64,000 nucleotides of DNA from Aldehydirespirator sp965116195 (GCA_965116195.1 OZ220491.1:2232001-2296000); one strand, 5' to 3'. Positions 41,930-52,200 are shown, numbered from the stretch's first letter. Numbers and translations: made by a program. Notes: generated from the letters alone by a model not told the origin.

Positions 41930-44326
41930 TTAGCAGGGATCAGACACGGGCATCTTGAGGGCCTGCTGCAGGAACCGGAGTTGGATATGCAACAGGTTCT
42001 CGGCGACCTGCTCCTGGGGTGTCATGTGGGTGACACCGCTGAGAGGGAGCACACAGTGGGGACGCCCGGCCTCCAGCAAGGCGCGCGACAGTCTCAGGGT
42101 GTGCGCAGCTACCACATTGTCATCAGCCAGACCGTGAATGAGCAGCAGAGGACGCGTGAGCCGGTCCGCCATCCCGCACAGATCGGTGCGCTCGTAGTTG
42201 GCGGGCTCGACTGTGGGGTGGCCCAGGTAACGCTCGCTGTAGTGGGTGTCATACATGCGCCAGTCAGTGACAGGCGCGCCGGCCACCGCAGCCGCAAACA
42301 CATCAGGACGGCGCAGCACGGCCAGCGCCGCCAGATATCCACCGAAAGACCAACCCCTGATCGCCACCCTCGACAGATCCAACCGGGGCCATCGGTTCGC
42401 GGCGGCGAACAAGCCCTCGATCTGGTCTTCCAGGACAGGCCCTGCCAAGTCGCCCCGCACGGCTCGCTCAAAGACCGGGCCGCGACCCGGAGTACCCCTG
42501 CCGTCAATCACCAGCACCGCAAAGCCCTGATCAGCGAACCACTGCGAGGTGTGGAACAGTGCCTCAACACGTTGCACACGCTGGGCGTGCGGACCGCCGT
42601 AGGGGTCAAGCAGCACCGGCAGCGGGGCACCGTCCGCGTCGGCTGGCCCCGAACCTGCGGGCATCAAAACCGCGGCGTTGAGTTGTCGCGACCCGAGCCT
42701 CGCCATTTGGATGTTCAATTCCAACTCCGGCACCGCGGCGTGTGATGCGACAACATGCATGATGTCCTGTCGCGGCGCACGAACGGTGCAACAAGAGCCG
42801 GGCCGTTCCAGGCAGCGGTTGAGGATCACCTGCGTGTCGCCTCCTGCCACGACACTGTTGACACCCGACCCCGTAGTGAGCCACTCCATGCCACCGTCGG
42901 GGGCCACCCTCGCCACGCCCACCTCGGCCGGGTCAACCGAGGCCGTGACGATCACACCGTCGGCATCGACATGGTGTACGGCACGAACCCCGATGTCAGC
43001 ATCGCTGAGCGCGACACCGTCAACACAGAGGCATCGGGCCGTGCCACGGTCTTCAACAGTGATGAGCCGACCGCTGACCAACTGAGGCGAGCCGGGCGCC
43101 AGTTCAACCCAGGCATCATCGCTGACCGTTCTCAACAAATCGCACGCACCCGTGTGAGGATCGGCCAACAGCACACCGAGAGTGCGCTGATCACGGCTCT
43201 GCACGCAGAGCAGCAGTCCCTCCGAAGTCCAGCGCACCGCCGCCAGATACTCCCAGCCGCCCTCATTCCAAGCCACATCCACCCGGCATCGGGAAATGTC
43301 AAAGTCCAAATCTTCACGGCTCATCTCGAACACAGCCAGGTCAACTGTGGCATTCGGCTCACCGGCCGCCGGGTAGCGGATCGCCACCGGCTCAGCCCCG
43401 GGCATGGCCGGATCGGCGATCCACCAGCGCGGCACCGGGGCGGTGTCCACCCGGGCCGCCAGCAGGCGCATGCCGTCAGGCGACCACCAGTGCCCACGGG
43501 TCCGACCCATCTCCTCGGCTGCAACGAACTCCGCAGAGCCCCAACTGACCGTCTCGTCGGACTCGTGGGCCACCAGCCTGTCCGTGCCGTTGCTGATCAC
43601 GCGCAAAGCAGAACCGGACACATAAGCCACCCGGCCGCCGTCGGGAGACAGGCGCGGATCAAATACGTTCGGCGCAGAGGCCAACTGCTCGGGCCTCCCG
43701 GACGCGCTCGGCGAGACCTCCGACACCTCCGATCTCTCGGACGCGCTCGGCGAGGTTTCCAACGGCTCCGGCCTCCCGGACGCGCTCGGCGAGACCTCCA
43801 ACAGCTCCGACCTCTCGGACGCGCTCGGCGAGGTTTCCAACGGCTCCGGCCCCCCGGACGCGCTGGGCGAGACCTCCAACACCTCCGATCTCTCGGACGC
43901 GCTCGGCGAGGTTTCCAACGGCTCCGGCCCCCCAGACCCACCGTCAGTCGTGTCCTGATCAAGACTCACACGCCACAGATGACCACCCAGGGCGAACACC
44001 GCTGTGCTGAGTCGGGGGTCAGTGTCATAGGAGACGATGCCCGAGGCGGTCTCACGCACGCGCTCACGCCTTGACCGCTCGGCTGACGACAATGTCCCGT
44101 CGTCATCCGACGCAGACCCAACGAGACCGCGAGGGTCAACCACCAGACGTTCTGTGGCCGTGGCCACGTCAAGCACCCACAGCGCATTCACCGGATCAAC
44201 CGGCCCGGCAGAACGCAGGAAGGCCACCCGGGTGCCGTCCTCTGCTACACGAAAGTCCCGTGGCTCGCCGAGCGTGAAACGCCTGGTGCGAGCCTGACGA
44301 CGCGGAAAGGAGTCAGACGCGACCAC
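41930..44326 (-). CDS. S9-family prolyl oligopeptidase / dipeptidyl-peptidase IV-like enzyme
   Basis: This is a serine peptidase with an N-terminal beta-propeller (about residues 15-540) and a C-terminal alpha/beta-hydrolase domain. The nucleophile is the Ser in RGWSFGGYLAALA. The acid is the Asp in HGLADDNV and the base is the His in GVTHMTPQEQ, in the expected order. The preceding ALPVLLDPYGGPHAQRV and VIDGRGTPGRGP segments are typical of DPP IV. The propeller carries a 26-residue tandem repeat (about residues 130-215), which lies between blades and is probably an exposed loop. No signal peptide is evident, so the enzyme is probably cytoplasmic. Confidence 0.88.
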   Translation of the reverse strand: MVASDSFPRRQARTRRFTLGEPRDFRVAEDGTRVAFLRSAGPVDPVNALWVLDVATATERLVVDPRGLVGSASDDDGTLSSAERSRRERVRETASGIVSYDTDPRLSTAVFALGGHLWRVSLDQDTTDGGSGGPEPLETSPSASERSEVLEVSPSASGGPEPLETSPSASERSELLEVSPSASGRPEPLETSPSASERSEVSEVSPSASGRPEQLASAPNVFDPRLSPDGGRVAYVSGSALRVISNGTDRLVAHESDETVSWGSAEFVAAEEMGRTRGHWWSPDGMRLLAARVDTAPVPRWWIADPAMPGAEPVAIRYPAAGEPNATVDLAVFEMSREDLDFDISRCRVDVAWNEGGWEYLAAVRWTSEGLLLCVQSRDQRTLGVLLADPHTGACDLLRTVSDDAWVELAPGSPQLVSGRLITVEDRGTARCLCVDGVALSDADIGVRAVHHVDADGVIVTASVDPAEVGVARVAPDGGMEWLTTGSGVNSVVAGGDTQVILNRCLERPGSCCTVRAPRQDIMHVVASHAAVPELELNIQMARLGSRQLNAAVLMPAGSGPADADGAPLPVLLDPYGGPHAQRVQRVEALFHTSQWFADQGFAVLVIDGRGTPGRGPVFERAVRGDLAGPVLEDQIEGLFAAANRWPRLDLSRVAIRGWSFGGYLAALAVLRRPDVFAAAVAGAPVTDWRMYDTHYSERYLGHPTVEPANYERTDLCGMADRLTRPLLLIHGLADDNVVAAHTLRLSRALLEAGRPHCVLPLSGVTHMTPQEQVAENLLHIQLRFLQQALKMPVSDPC
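43680..43945. repeat. 78-bp in-frame tandem repeat in the S9 peptidase gene
   Basis: GGCCTCCCGGACGCGCTCGG or its variants start units at 43692, 43770, 43848 and 43926, spaced by exactly 78 bp. Each is made of two related 39-bp halves. The coding strand gives 26-residue units with EPLETSPSASERSE and VLEVSPSASG halves. The frame is kept. Confidence 0.92.
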
Positions 44327-44367
44327 GCCGAGGTGTCAAAGAGCAAGTTGTGGACGGCTGAGCCTTG

Positions 44368-44847
44368 TCAGGCACCCATCTGGGCTTGGAGATACAAGGG
44401 GAGTCCGATATCGGCAATGGCTCGCTGCTGGGTCTCGATCCAGTCGAGATGATCCTCTTCGCCCAGCAGCAACTGCTCCAGCAGTTCCTTCGTTCCCACA
44501 TCACCGTGCTGCAGTGCCAGAGCCACACCTCGGCTGTAGCGGGCTATTGCGGCCACCTCAAGCTGACGGTCACCTTCAAGCTGTTCCTCAACGTTCTGTG
44601 CCGCACGCACGCTGCTGAGATTCTCAAGCTTGAGCCTTCCCTCAAGAAACAAGATGCGATCCATCAACTTCTCGGCATCATGCATCTCGTGTATGGAAGT
44701 CTCACGCATCTTGGCCGCCAACCGTGACCAGCCCGCGTCCTCACACACCTTGGAGTTGACGAAGTACTGGTTGATGGCAGTGATCTCCGCCGCCAGCGCC
44801 TCGTTGAGAAACTCAATGATTTCGGATGCACCTTTCATGCCCTGCAC
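44368..44847 (-). CDS. bfr: Bacterioferritin
   Basis: This heme-containing ferritin stores iron as a 24-mer. The four-helix pattern aligns well with Escherichia coli Bfr: EITAINQYF, SIHEMHDAEKLMDRILFLEG, and GEEDHLDWIETQ. The heme ligand Met52 is present (EM). Ferroxidase ligands equivalent to Glu18, Glu51, Glu94, Glu127 and His130 are present. The His54 position is Asp. GTG 44847 or ATG 44838 (MKGASEII) may start it; the latter matches family N-termini better. It lies one base after the fbpB stop, so it is the third gene of an iron operon. Confidence 0.92.
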   Translation of the reverse strand: MQGMKGASEIIEFLNEALAAEITAINQYFVNSKVCEDAGWSRLAAKMRETSIHEMHDAEKLMDRILFLEGRLKLENLSSVRAAQNVEEQLEGDRQLEVAAIARYSRGVALALQHGDVGTKELLEQLLLGEEDHLDWIETQQRAIADIGLPLYLQAQMGA

Positions 44848-44848
44848 T

Positions 44849-46525
44849 CTAACCGTAGCTCTCGCCGTCGCGACGAATCACAAGAACCCAGGTCAACAAG
44901 AACGACAGGGCCACCAACACCACAGCCATGATCCCGGCTTCGGCCACAAAGGCATCCTCAAACGACCCGAAGATGCGTGTTGTCAATGTCGAAAACCCCA
45001 GAGGTGACACGAACAAGCTGATGGGCAGTTCTTTCATCACCGACAGCAACACCAGACCCGTGCCGGCCAGCAATCCCGGCCCCATCATCGGCAGATCCAC
45101 AGCAAAGAAGCGGCGTAATCGACCTGCACCGAGCAGGCGAGCCGAGTCGTGAAGTCCGTCGGGCACGTTGCGGACTGCCACCAGGGTCACACCCATGGCC
45201 AGCGACCCGAACCTCACCACGTATGCAAAGATCAGCAAGGTCATGGTGTTGTTGAACAAATCGTATGCCAGATCAGAACGCAGGGTCCAGAAGCGCATTG
45301 AGAGTGCGATGAGGATACCCGGCAGCGCAAAGGTGCTGATGACAACTGCATGGGCAATGGAGCCGGTCCGTGACCGGTAGCGACCGGCAAGCAAAGCGAT
45401 CGGCAACACCGCCGCAGCCGACACCACAGCCGCGAGCACGCCCACGCCAAGCGTGTTGAAAGTAGCATCAAGTACCTGAGAGAACTCGATGGTCAGTGAC
45501 CGTCCACCGGTTGCTGATCTGATCAGACCGCTGCCGGCCCAGTCCAGCAGTGCCACCATCGGAGCGCCCACGCCGGCACCGGCCACCAGCACCACGAACC
45601 CGACTGCAACGGCTCGCCACCGGCCCAACTTGTAGACAACCGGATGCTTGGAGGTTGTGCCGGATCCGTCCGGCAGGCTGCGAGAGAACCGGCGCTCACC
45701 CAGCACCACCAGCGCGGCCAGCACCAGCAGTATCAAACTCAGAGCCAGCGCCACCGGCGGGTTGGCGAGATGGTTGGTGTAGACAGCTCTGGTGAGCGTG
45801 TCATAGCGCATGAGTTGAACTGCGCCGAAGTCGCTGAGGGTGTAGAGGAACACCAGCAACGTCCCGGCACCCATTGCCGTGGCAATCTGGGGCACACAGA
45901 TTCGCCAAAAGACCTTGAGCGCACCGTCGCCAAGCACTCTGGCGGTCTCCTCCAGGGTTCCCGGAAGTTGCCGTAGACGCGCCGTCACCGGAAGGTACAC
46001 ATAGGGATAGGTCATGAGCGTCAACACCAGCCAGGCACCGCCAAAGCCACGCAGTTCTGGAGTTCGCTGCACTCCGACCATGGTGAGGAGGTCGTTTGCC
46101 AACCCGCCCGGGTTGAGGGTGTGAATGTATGCAGCCGCGCCCACAAAGGTGGGGAACACCAAGGGCAGCGGCAGCAGCGCTCGCCACAGTCGGCTCATCG
46201 GCAGATCGGTTCGTGTGGTGAGCCAGGCGAGAGTCGTGGCAAGCACCAGCGCCGCAGCTGACACCGAAATCGTCAACCGCAACGAGCGCCACAGGGGCCC
46301 GATCGTGCGCTCGCTGATCAGCAGTCCGGCAGGGTCAGCACCCGAGGCGAAGTTGCGATACACGAGGTACACACCGGGGAAGGCAAACAACAGTGCCAAC
46401 AACAGCCCCGTGGCCCGCAGCACCCGAGGAGCGTCAGAGAGGCTGAAGACCTCGCGCTTCGGTGACTGCGACCCCGTGGTGTTTGACCCCGCTGCCGTTT
46501 GTATGGCTGACACCTCGCCTCTCAC
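44849..46525 (-). CDS. fbpB: Iron(III) ABC transporter permease (FbpB/SfuB type)
   Basis: This is a double-length permease with two binding-protein-dependent transport domains, about residues 70-270 and 340-545. EAA-like loops are visible (for example LPGTLEETARVLGDGALKVFWRICVPQI and VPDGLHDSARLLGAGRLRRFFAVDLPMM). The 12-segment layout matches ferric-ion permeases. GTG 46525 overlaps the stop of the last mini-ORF of the upstream relay as GTGA. No dedicated ATPase gene is in this operon. It lies between fbpA and bfr. Confidence 0.88.
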   Translation of the reverse strand: MRGEVSAIQTAAGSNTTGSQSPKREVFSLSDAPRVLRATGLLLALLFAFPGVYLVYRNFASGADPAGLLISERTIGPLWRSLRLTISVSAAALVLATTLAWLTTRTDLPMSRLWRALLPLPLVFPTFVGAAAYIHTLNPGGLANDLLTMVGVQRTPELRGFGGAWLVLTLMTYPYVYLPVTARLRQLPGTLEETARVLGDGALKVFWRICVPQIATAMGAGTLLVFLYTLSDFGAVQLMRYDTLTRAVYTNHLANPPVALALSLILLVLAALVVLGERRFSRSLPDGSGTTSKHPVVYKLGRWRAVAVGFVVLVAGAGVGAPMVALLDWAGSGLIRSATGGRSLTIEFSQVLDATFNTLGVGVLAAVVSAAAVLPIALLAGRYRSRTGSIAHAVVISTFALPGILIALSMRFWTLRSDLAYDLFNNTMTLLIFAYVVRFGSLAMGVTLVAVRNVPDGLHDSARLLGAGRLRRFFAVDLPMMGPGLLAGTGLVLLSVMKELPISLFVSPLGFSTLTTRIFGSFEDAFVAEAGIMAVVLVALSFLLTWVLVIRRDGESYG

Positions 46526-46825
46526 TGCTGAACAATGCCGCCGGTCACCGATCGCGAATTCCGCTGGTCACCGATCGCGAATTCCGCTGGTCACTGATTG
46601 AGAACGTTGCCCGTCACCGATCAAGAATTCCGCTGGTCACTGATTAAGAACGTTGCCCGTCACCGATCGCGAATTCCGCTGGTCACTGATTGAGAACGTT
46701 GCCCGTCACCGATCGCGAATTCCGCTGGTCACTGATTGAGAACGTTGCCCGTCACCCGATCGCGAATTCCGCTGGTCACTGATTGAGAACGTTGCCCGTC
46801 ACTGATCGAGAATTCCGCTGGTCAC
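46522..46825 (-). repeat. 23-bp repeat array forming a GTGA-coupled mini-ORF relay between fbpA and fbpB
   Basis: On plus, TCAC (GTGA on the coding strand) occurs at 46522, 46545, 46568, 46591, 46614, 46637, 46660, 46683, 46706, 46729, 46752, 46776, 46799 and 46822: thirteen intervals, twelve of 23 bp and one of 24. The first GTGA is the fbpA stop and the last is the fbpB start. A GTG in one unit reaches a TGA in the next after 8 sense codons, because 27 minus the 4-base overlap is 23. Typical products are VTSGIRDR and VTGNVLNQ; the latter resembles the fbpA C-terminus SGILNQ. The 24-bp unit fuses two steps into one 16-codon ORF. No gap remains unread. Confidence 0.92.
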
Positions 46826-47901
46826 TGGTTGAGAATGCCGCTGGCCTCAATGATCTCCAGACTCTCGGTGAAGCCGCCGCCCAGAGCGTCAAAGTCAACG
46901 CTGCCGACCTCCAGAGACCTCAAGGGCGGCAGGACAGCGGCGGGCTTGACACCAGCTGCCAGCGGATACTCAAGGGTCTGGTGGCTGAAGTGGCGCTGCA
47001 CCGCCTCTGACAGCAGGTAAGAGATCAGGTCGTTGGCAGCGGCGGTGTTGTCGCTGCCGGCCATCACGGTGGCAGCGGTGATGATCAACAGCGACCCGAT
47101 GTCGCTGTCGGCAAAGTCGTGGTTGGCCCCCCGATAGCGATCCCCTGCGACAGCAGCCTCTTGATGATGGTAGTAGTGGTTGACTAGGCCCATTTTGATC
47201 TCGCCACGACCGGCGGCCTCCACGATTGAGCGGTTGTTGGGGTAGTAGCGGGCCCGGTTGTTGACCATGTCCTTGAGCCACTGCTCAGCCGTGTCGCTGC
47301 CATGCAGGTCACGGAACACCGTGAACCAGTCGATGAAGGAGCCATTGGTGGCAGGTATCGCAACCCGACCCCGGAAGCGGTCATCGGTGAGGTCAAACAC
47401 CGATCGGGGCAGGTCGTCAGCCGGAACGGAGTCCAAGTTGTACACCAGCACGCGCTTGCGACCCGAGAAACCGACCCAGGTGCCGGACACTGAACGATTT
47501 TCCACCGTGACGAGGTCGAGCACTTCGTCGTTGATTGTGCCCAACAGTCCCCGACTCTCAAGGAAGCCCACCGGGCCGGGCGAACGGGACAGGTACACGT
47601 CAGCCACCGTGCGGTCGCCCTCCTCGGCGAGCAGCAGCGCCAGGTCAGTTGAGGTGCCCCACCGCACCGACACCTTGGTGCCGGTCTCGCATTCAAACGC
47701 ATCCAATACCGGAGCGATCAGATTTTCGGTACGCCCTGAGTAGACAGTCACTTCACGGCCGTTGTCGCCGACGCACGCACCCCCGTAGATCTCAGCAGCC
47801 GTACCGTCGAGAAACCGCGCCTCATCGCCGGAGCAAGCACCCACGGTGAGCACCAATGCCAGACCTCCAATGACCGCGCCGATGGTGCCGGATCGCTCCA
47901 T
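46822..47901 (-). CDS. fbpA: Iron(III) ABC transporter substrate-binding lipoprotein
   Basis: This is a periplasmic-binding-protein-fold lipoprotein. The signal peptide ends in a lipobox (TVGACSG). The mature part shows VTVYSGRTENLIAPVLDAFE, RVAIPATNGSFIDWFTVF and NHYYHHQEAA. In ferric-binding proteins an adjacent tyrosine pair at that last place coordinates iron. It heads the fbpA-fbpB-bfr operon; the three products together would import and store iron. ATG 47901 follows the signal-peptide rule. The stop TGA overlaps a GTG that starts the relay array. Confidence 0.9.
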   Translation of the reverse strand: MERSGTIGAVIGGLALVLTVGACSGDEARFLDGTAAEIYGGACVGDNGREVTVYSGRTENLIAPVLDAFECETGTKVSVRWGTSTDLALLLAEEGDRTVADVYLSRSPGPVGFLESRGLLGTINDEVLDLVTVENRSVSGTWVGFSGRKRVLVYNLDSVPADDLPRSVFDLTDDRFRGRVAIPATNGSFIDWFTVFRDLHGSDTAEQWLKDMVNNRARYYPNNRSIVEAAGRGEIKMGLVNHYYHHQEAAVAGDRYRGANHDFADSDIGSLLIITAATVMAGSDNTAAANDLISYLLSEAVQRHFSHQTLEYPLAAGVKPAAVLPPLRSLEVGSVDFDALGGGFTESLEIIEASGILNQ

Positions 47902-47922
47902 AGCTCGGCACTATAGGTCGAT

Positions 47923-47953
47923 ATTCAAAGATCGCAAACGTTAGTTGTCAACT
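47923..47953 (-). promoter_or_regulatory. Candidate promoter and operator of the iron operon
   Basis: On the minus strand TTGACA (47951-47946) is separated by 17 bp from TTGAAT (47928-47923), about 22 bp before ATG 47901. The -35 box lies within a perfect 11-bp palindrome, AGTTGTCAACT (47943-47953), where a repressor could bind. A TTAGGC-type half-site upstream vaguely recalls IdeR/DtxR boxes, but a full box is not present. Confidence 0.4.
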
Positions 47954-47989
47954 ATTGTTCAGTTTGCCTAACAGCCTTGCGTTGTGGGG

Positions 47990-48317
47990 CAGTTGCCAAT
48001 GGCCCTCAAAGCCAATGACCCTCAAAGCTATTGGCCCTCAAAGCCAGCGGCCCTCAGAGCCGACAGGGGCACACGGACACACCACCTGAGTTGCCGGTAT
48101 TCCTCACTCGTTGAACCATCCAGGCCCAGTGTGGGGTTGGCACACGGACACACCACCTGAGTTGCCGGTATTCCTCAAAGCCAGCGGCCCTCAGAGCCGA
48201 CAGGGGCACACGGACACACCACCTGAGTTGCCGGTATTCCTCACTCGTTGAACCATCCAGGCCCAGTGTGGGGTTGGCACACGGGCACACCACCTGAGTT
48301 GCCGGTATTCCTCAAAG
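47990..48317 (-). repeat. Tandem array derived from the crotonase 3' end
   Basis: The larger unit contains GACACACCACCTGAGTTGCC and TATTCCTC and recurs at about 48073, 48147, 48213 and 48287 (the last with CGGGCACACC), with two alternating fillers of about 75 and 66 bp. Short CCCTCAAAGCCA units fill 48000-48060. They resemble the crotonase stop region at 48318. No gene is supported between 47902 and 48317. Confidence 0.85.
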
Positions 48318-49151
48318 CTAGTGGCCCTCAAAGACGGGAGCCCGCTTCTCGGCAAAGGCACGCATGGCCTCGCGAGTGTCTCGGGTCGCAAAGTTCACGC
48401 CCTGCCCCAGGGCCTCTGCCTCCAGCGCGCTGAACAGAGACGATGTTGAGGCGCTGTTCAGGTAGCGCTTGGAGGTGGCCAAAGCGATCGGGGGGCCGGA
48501 CGCCACCTGCTCAGCGATGCTCTGCACGGCTTCGTCAAGCTCGTCCACGGGCACAACCTCGTTGACGATGCCAAGCTCCGCAGCCCGCTGCGCGCTGATG
48601 ATCTCGCCCGTGAAGGCAAGGCGTTTGGCTTGGTGAAGGCCGACACGTTTGGGCAACAGCCAGGAAGTGCCGAAGTCGAGGCTCAAGCCCCGTCGGCTGA
48701 AGATCAGCGAATACCTCGCTGAGGCAGAACTCCAGATCATGTCCGCAGCCAGAGCAACCCCGAACCCAGCACCTACGCACACCCCGTCCACCTTGGCAAT
48801 CACAGGTTTGGGACAGTCGTGAATGGCCATCACCGTGTCGGCGATGTCACGCATGTTGTCAACCCGGGGTCGGGGCCGATGACTCTCACCGGGATCGTCT
48901 TTGCCTATGTCGTTGTCTTTGTCGTTGCCCTGACCGGCATCGTCTGTGCCGATGACATCGGCTCCGGCACAGAAGTCTCCTTCGGCACCGGTGATCACCA
49001 CGACCCGCGCTGATGACCCAGCCAACTGACGGAAACCCTCTCGCAACGCTGCCCACATAGACGAAGTGCAGGCGTTCTTGCGATGAGGGCGGTCAATCGT
49101 GACGGTGACGATTTCGTTTGCCGCTTCAATGCGGATGTTGGGATGTGTCAA
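48318..49151 (-). CDS. Enoyl-CoA hydratase/isomerase (crotonase) family protein
   Basis: This crotonase-fold enzyme acts on acyl-CoA. It shows VTVTIDRPHRKNA, the oxyanion-hole strands VVVITGAEGDFCAGADV and KPVIAKVDGVCVGAGFGVALAADM, and RRGLSLDFGTSWLLPKRVG. TTG 49151 is preferred: GGAG lies about six bases upstream and it begins MTHPNIRIEA, as in relatives; longer in-frame starts are unlikely. An acidic insert (GNDKDNDIGKDDPGES) after the first oxyanion strand is unusual. The true reaction is not determinable. Confidence 0.82.
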   Translation of the reverse strand: MTHPNIRIEAANEIVTVTIDRPHRKNACTSSMWAALREGFRQLAGSSARVVVITGAEGDFCAGADVIGTDDAGQGNDKDNDIGKDDPGESHRPRPRVDNMRDIADTVMAIHDCPKPVIAKVDGVCVGAGFGVALAADMIWSSASARYSLIFSRRGLSLDFGTSWLLPKRVGLHQAKRLAFTGEIISAQRAAELGIVNEVVPVDELDEAVQSIAEQVASGPPIALATSKRYLNSASTSSLFSALEAEALGQGVNFATRDTREAMRAFAEKRAPVFEGH

Positions 49152-49291
49152 CGGGTTCTCCAGGGTCACTGGTCCAGCTGTGTTCAGACTTGATATTAGA
49201 TGCCATATGCCAGTCGGCACGCCTCTGGAATCCAACAAATCAAGGTCAAGCTGTGCCACCGACTTTCGGAGCCAGCGCGAACCAACCGTAG

Positions 49292-52200
49292 TCATCGTGA
49301 TCGTGATCGGGATCCGGCAATCAAGGCGACCTGTGCCACGGCTGCTGAGCCGTCAGCCACAACCACGGCCCGGCCGGGCAACGGAGCAAGCGCCAGACGT
49401 CCCGGGAGCGCAACACCCAACAAGTCGCCGTCGAGTGGACCCGGCCTGAACAGCACACCGGTGCGACACGAGCGCAACTCCGCCAACCAGGAACCGTAGG
49501 AAGACCGCATCCTGTCAGGAGTTGTCGCCACAAACAGGTGGCTGATGCCTGCGTCTTGGTTGGCTGTGCGCGCCAGCACACCGTCGGGGTCCTGAACTCG
49601 CTCGGCATCATCAACGAGCAGTATCCGACGTTCGGCCGCCCGGCCGGGTTCGGTGTTGCGTGCCAGAGCGGCAACCTGCACCGGGGTGGCTCCCAACAGA
49701 GCGGACAACTCGTCGGGCCGGTCAGCCACCACCGTCACGTCAAGACCGGCGGCCCTCGCTGCCGTGGCGACGGCAGCCAGTGTCGTGGTCCGACCCGTGC
49801 GTGGTGGACCCAGCACCAGAGCGTGCTCGCCGTCGTGCAAAGCAAGCCCGAGCGGTTCAAGCGTGCGCTCACTCATTGCGAACTGCACCTGCAGATGACC
49901 GGTACCCACCGTGCCACCAAGGGGTAGTCGGTCAGCGTCAACGACCGCGGGCAGCGCCCCTATTTCGACAGGACCGTCACCAGCCATGTCGCTGCTGTTC
50001 ACCGGCTCCGACCCGGCCGCCGTCAGCTTGGCCACGGCCGCCCCGATGTCACCGTCACCCGGCAGTCCCACCTGCAACTCGCGGGCGTCGTCGGCTCTGA
50101 TGGCCCGGCCACAGTTGAGGCCCGCGGTTGCGATCCGCAAACCGAAACGCAGACCGTCGGAGGCATCCGAGGTGGCATGCACCAGCACCACACCTGCTGC
50201 CGCAGCCAGATCGGGGGGGAGGTCTGCGGCACGCCCGATGCTCACCGCCACTCGCACACCGACAGCGGGCCCCTCGGTCCAGATACGGGCAAAACGCTGG
50301 TGCAGGTCACTGTCCTGCACCGGGTCATGTGCCCGGGCCAAGCCGGCGAAGTCATCAACAATCAACACGATCCGGGCATGACCTGTGCGGCGGGTGCCGG
50401 CACGGCGTGCGGTGACTTCGTCAGCCACGAACCGGAGCGTGCGCGCCCGACGATCGCCGTCGGTGGGTCCAACCACAGCGCCCACCTGAGGCAGTCCCGA
50501 AAGTGCCGCCAGAAGCCCGGCATCCAGATCAATGACGTACAGGTGCAGCGCAGCAGCCGTGTGGGTGCGACAAAGGTCAAGAGCCACAGCAGCCAGGGTT
50601 GTGGACTTGCCCGATGCCGGACCACCAACGACCACCAAATGGCCGTCGTCAGGTCTCCAGCCCGCCACATACCGGAATTGGTGCGCCGGATCATCAACCA
50701 GCCAGGCCGCAGCATCACCCTCTGTAGCCAGGGTCGTGAGTTCATCAGATGCGATGCGTTGTGGCAGCGGTGCCGGCCACGGTGAGCGTGGGGCCACCCC
50801 ACCCATGCGCTCGTGGGCAAGGCGAGTTGCAGCCACGATCCTGTCAAGGTCGCTGTCGCTGCGCCTGCGGTCACCAACAACCGGCGGTCGGGGTCGGGGC
50901 TGGCCTGTGGCGGCGACCTGAGTCCGGGTGACAACTCCCGGTACGGCACCGTCCGCGCCTCCGCCCACATCCACAGCCTCTGCGTCTGCATTGGTCTGGG
51001 TGACTGCGCCCGACTCGGGAGACCAACCTCTCAACTGTGTGACTCGAGGGCCACTTGCGACACGCTCTGTGGTAGCGGTGACGATCGCCGCCTGGAACGC
51101 CACGAGTTCGCCGGGGCCCAGACGCGCCAGCGCCCGCCCGGGGCGCTGCCTTGGGATCCGAGCCGCGTCCGGTGCGCCGATCACATCGTTGGAGTCATGC
51201 CGGTCAGTGACCCGCAACGCAATGCGACACGAGGTGTTGGCTCTGATGTCTTCAGTCACCACGCCTGCCGGGCGCTGCGTCGCCAGCACCATGTGAACAC
51301 CGAGACTGCGGCCCCGCTGGGCAATTCCCACCAGAGAATTCAGGAACTCCGGCAACTCACCAGCCAGTGTGGCGAACTCATCCACGACCACGACAAGTCT
51401 CGGCAGAGGCTCATGGCCCTGTGAACCCTTCGGCTGATCACGACAGCGAGAACGAAACGCCGCGAGGTCCTCGGCACCGACAGAGCGCAGCCGTTGCTCG
51501 CGGTGTCGTAGTTCAGCCTCCAGACAGACCAGCGCACGTTCAGCAAGGCGGTCATCAAGGTCTGTGACCATGCCCGCCACATGGGGAAGCTCGGAACAGC
51601 GGTCAAACGCCGCACCTCCCTTGTAGTCCACCAGCACGAAGGCCAGATGCTCGGGATCTGCTGACATCGCCAGAGCCGCCACCAATGAACGCAACAACTC
51701 TGACTTGCCCGAGCCGGTGGTTCCTCCGACCAGCAGGTGGGGGCCGTCTGCTATGAGGTCCAACTCCAGTGGCCCGTCCCCCGTCACACCGATGACCGCT
51801 CTGAGTTCGGAGGTGCCACGCGTGACTGACCAGGACCGCATGACCGCGTCAGGTGTCGGCTCGCCCAGCAGGTCAACCAGCGACACCTTGGCAGCGATGT
51901 TGGTGTTGGTTGAACTCAACTCGGGATCATCCAGGCGGGCCAGGTGAGCTGCGGCAGATCTGGCCGTCTCGGTGGTGACGCCCCAGGCGATGACCGGCTC
52001 CAGCACGCTCACCGAGCGCGGGTCGATCAGGCGCAGCCCTCCGGCGTCGTGGCGCGCCTCCACAATGGTCGTGCATGCGGCAGGAAGATCACAGGCGTCT
52101 TCCACGATGACGATCGAGGCTGCCGAGTCCAGGCCGAGCAACATGCGGCCGGGAGCGGCCCGGCCTGTTAGCGCTGCCGTTCCGTCAATGACGCAAAGCC

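Noticed and set aside
42755..44074. A 439-residue ORF on the plus strand
   Set aside because: It lies opposite the S9 peptidase gene, which has all catalytic motifs. The plus-strand protein has no recognisable motif and mirrors the repeat.
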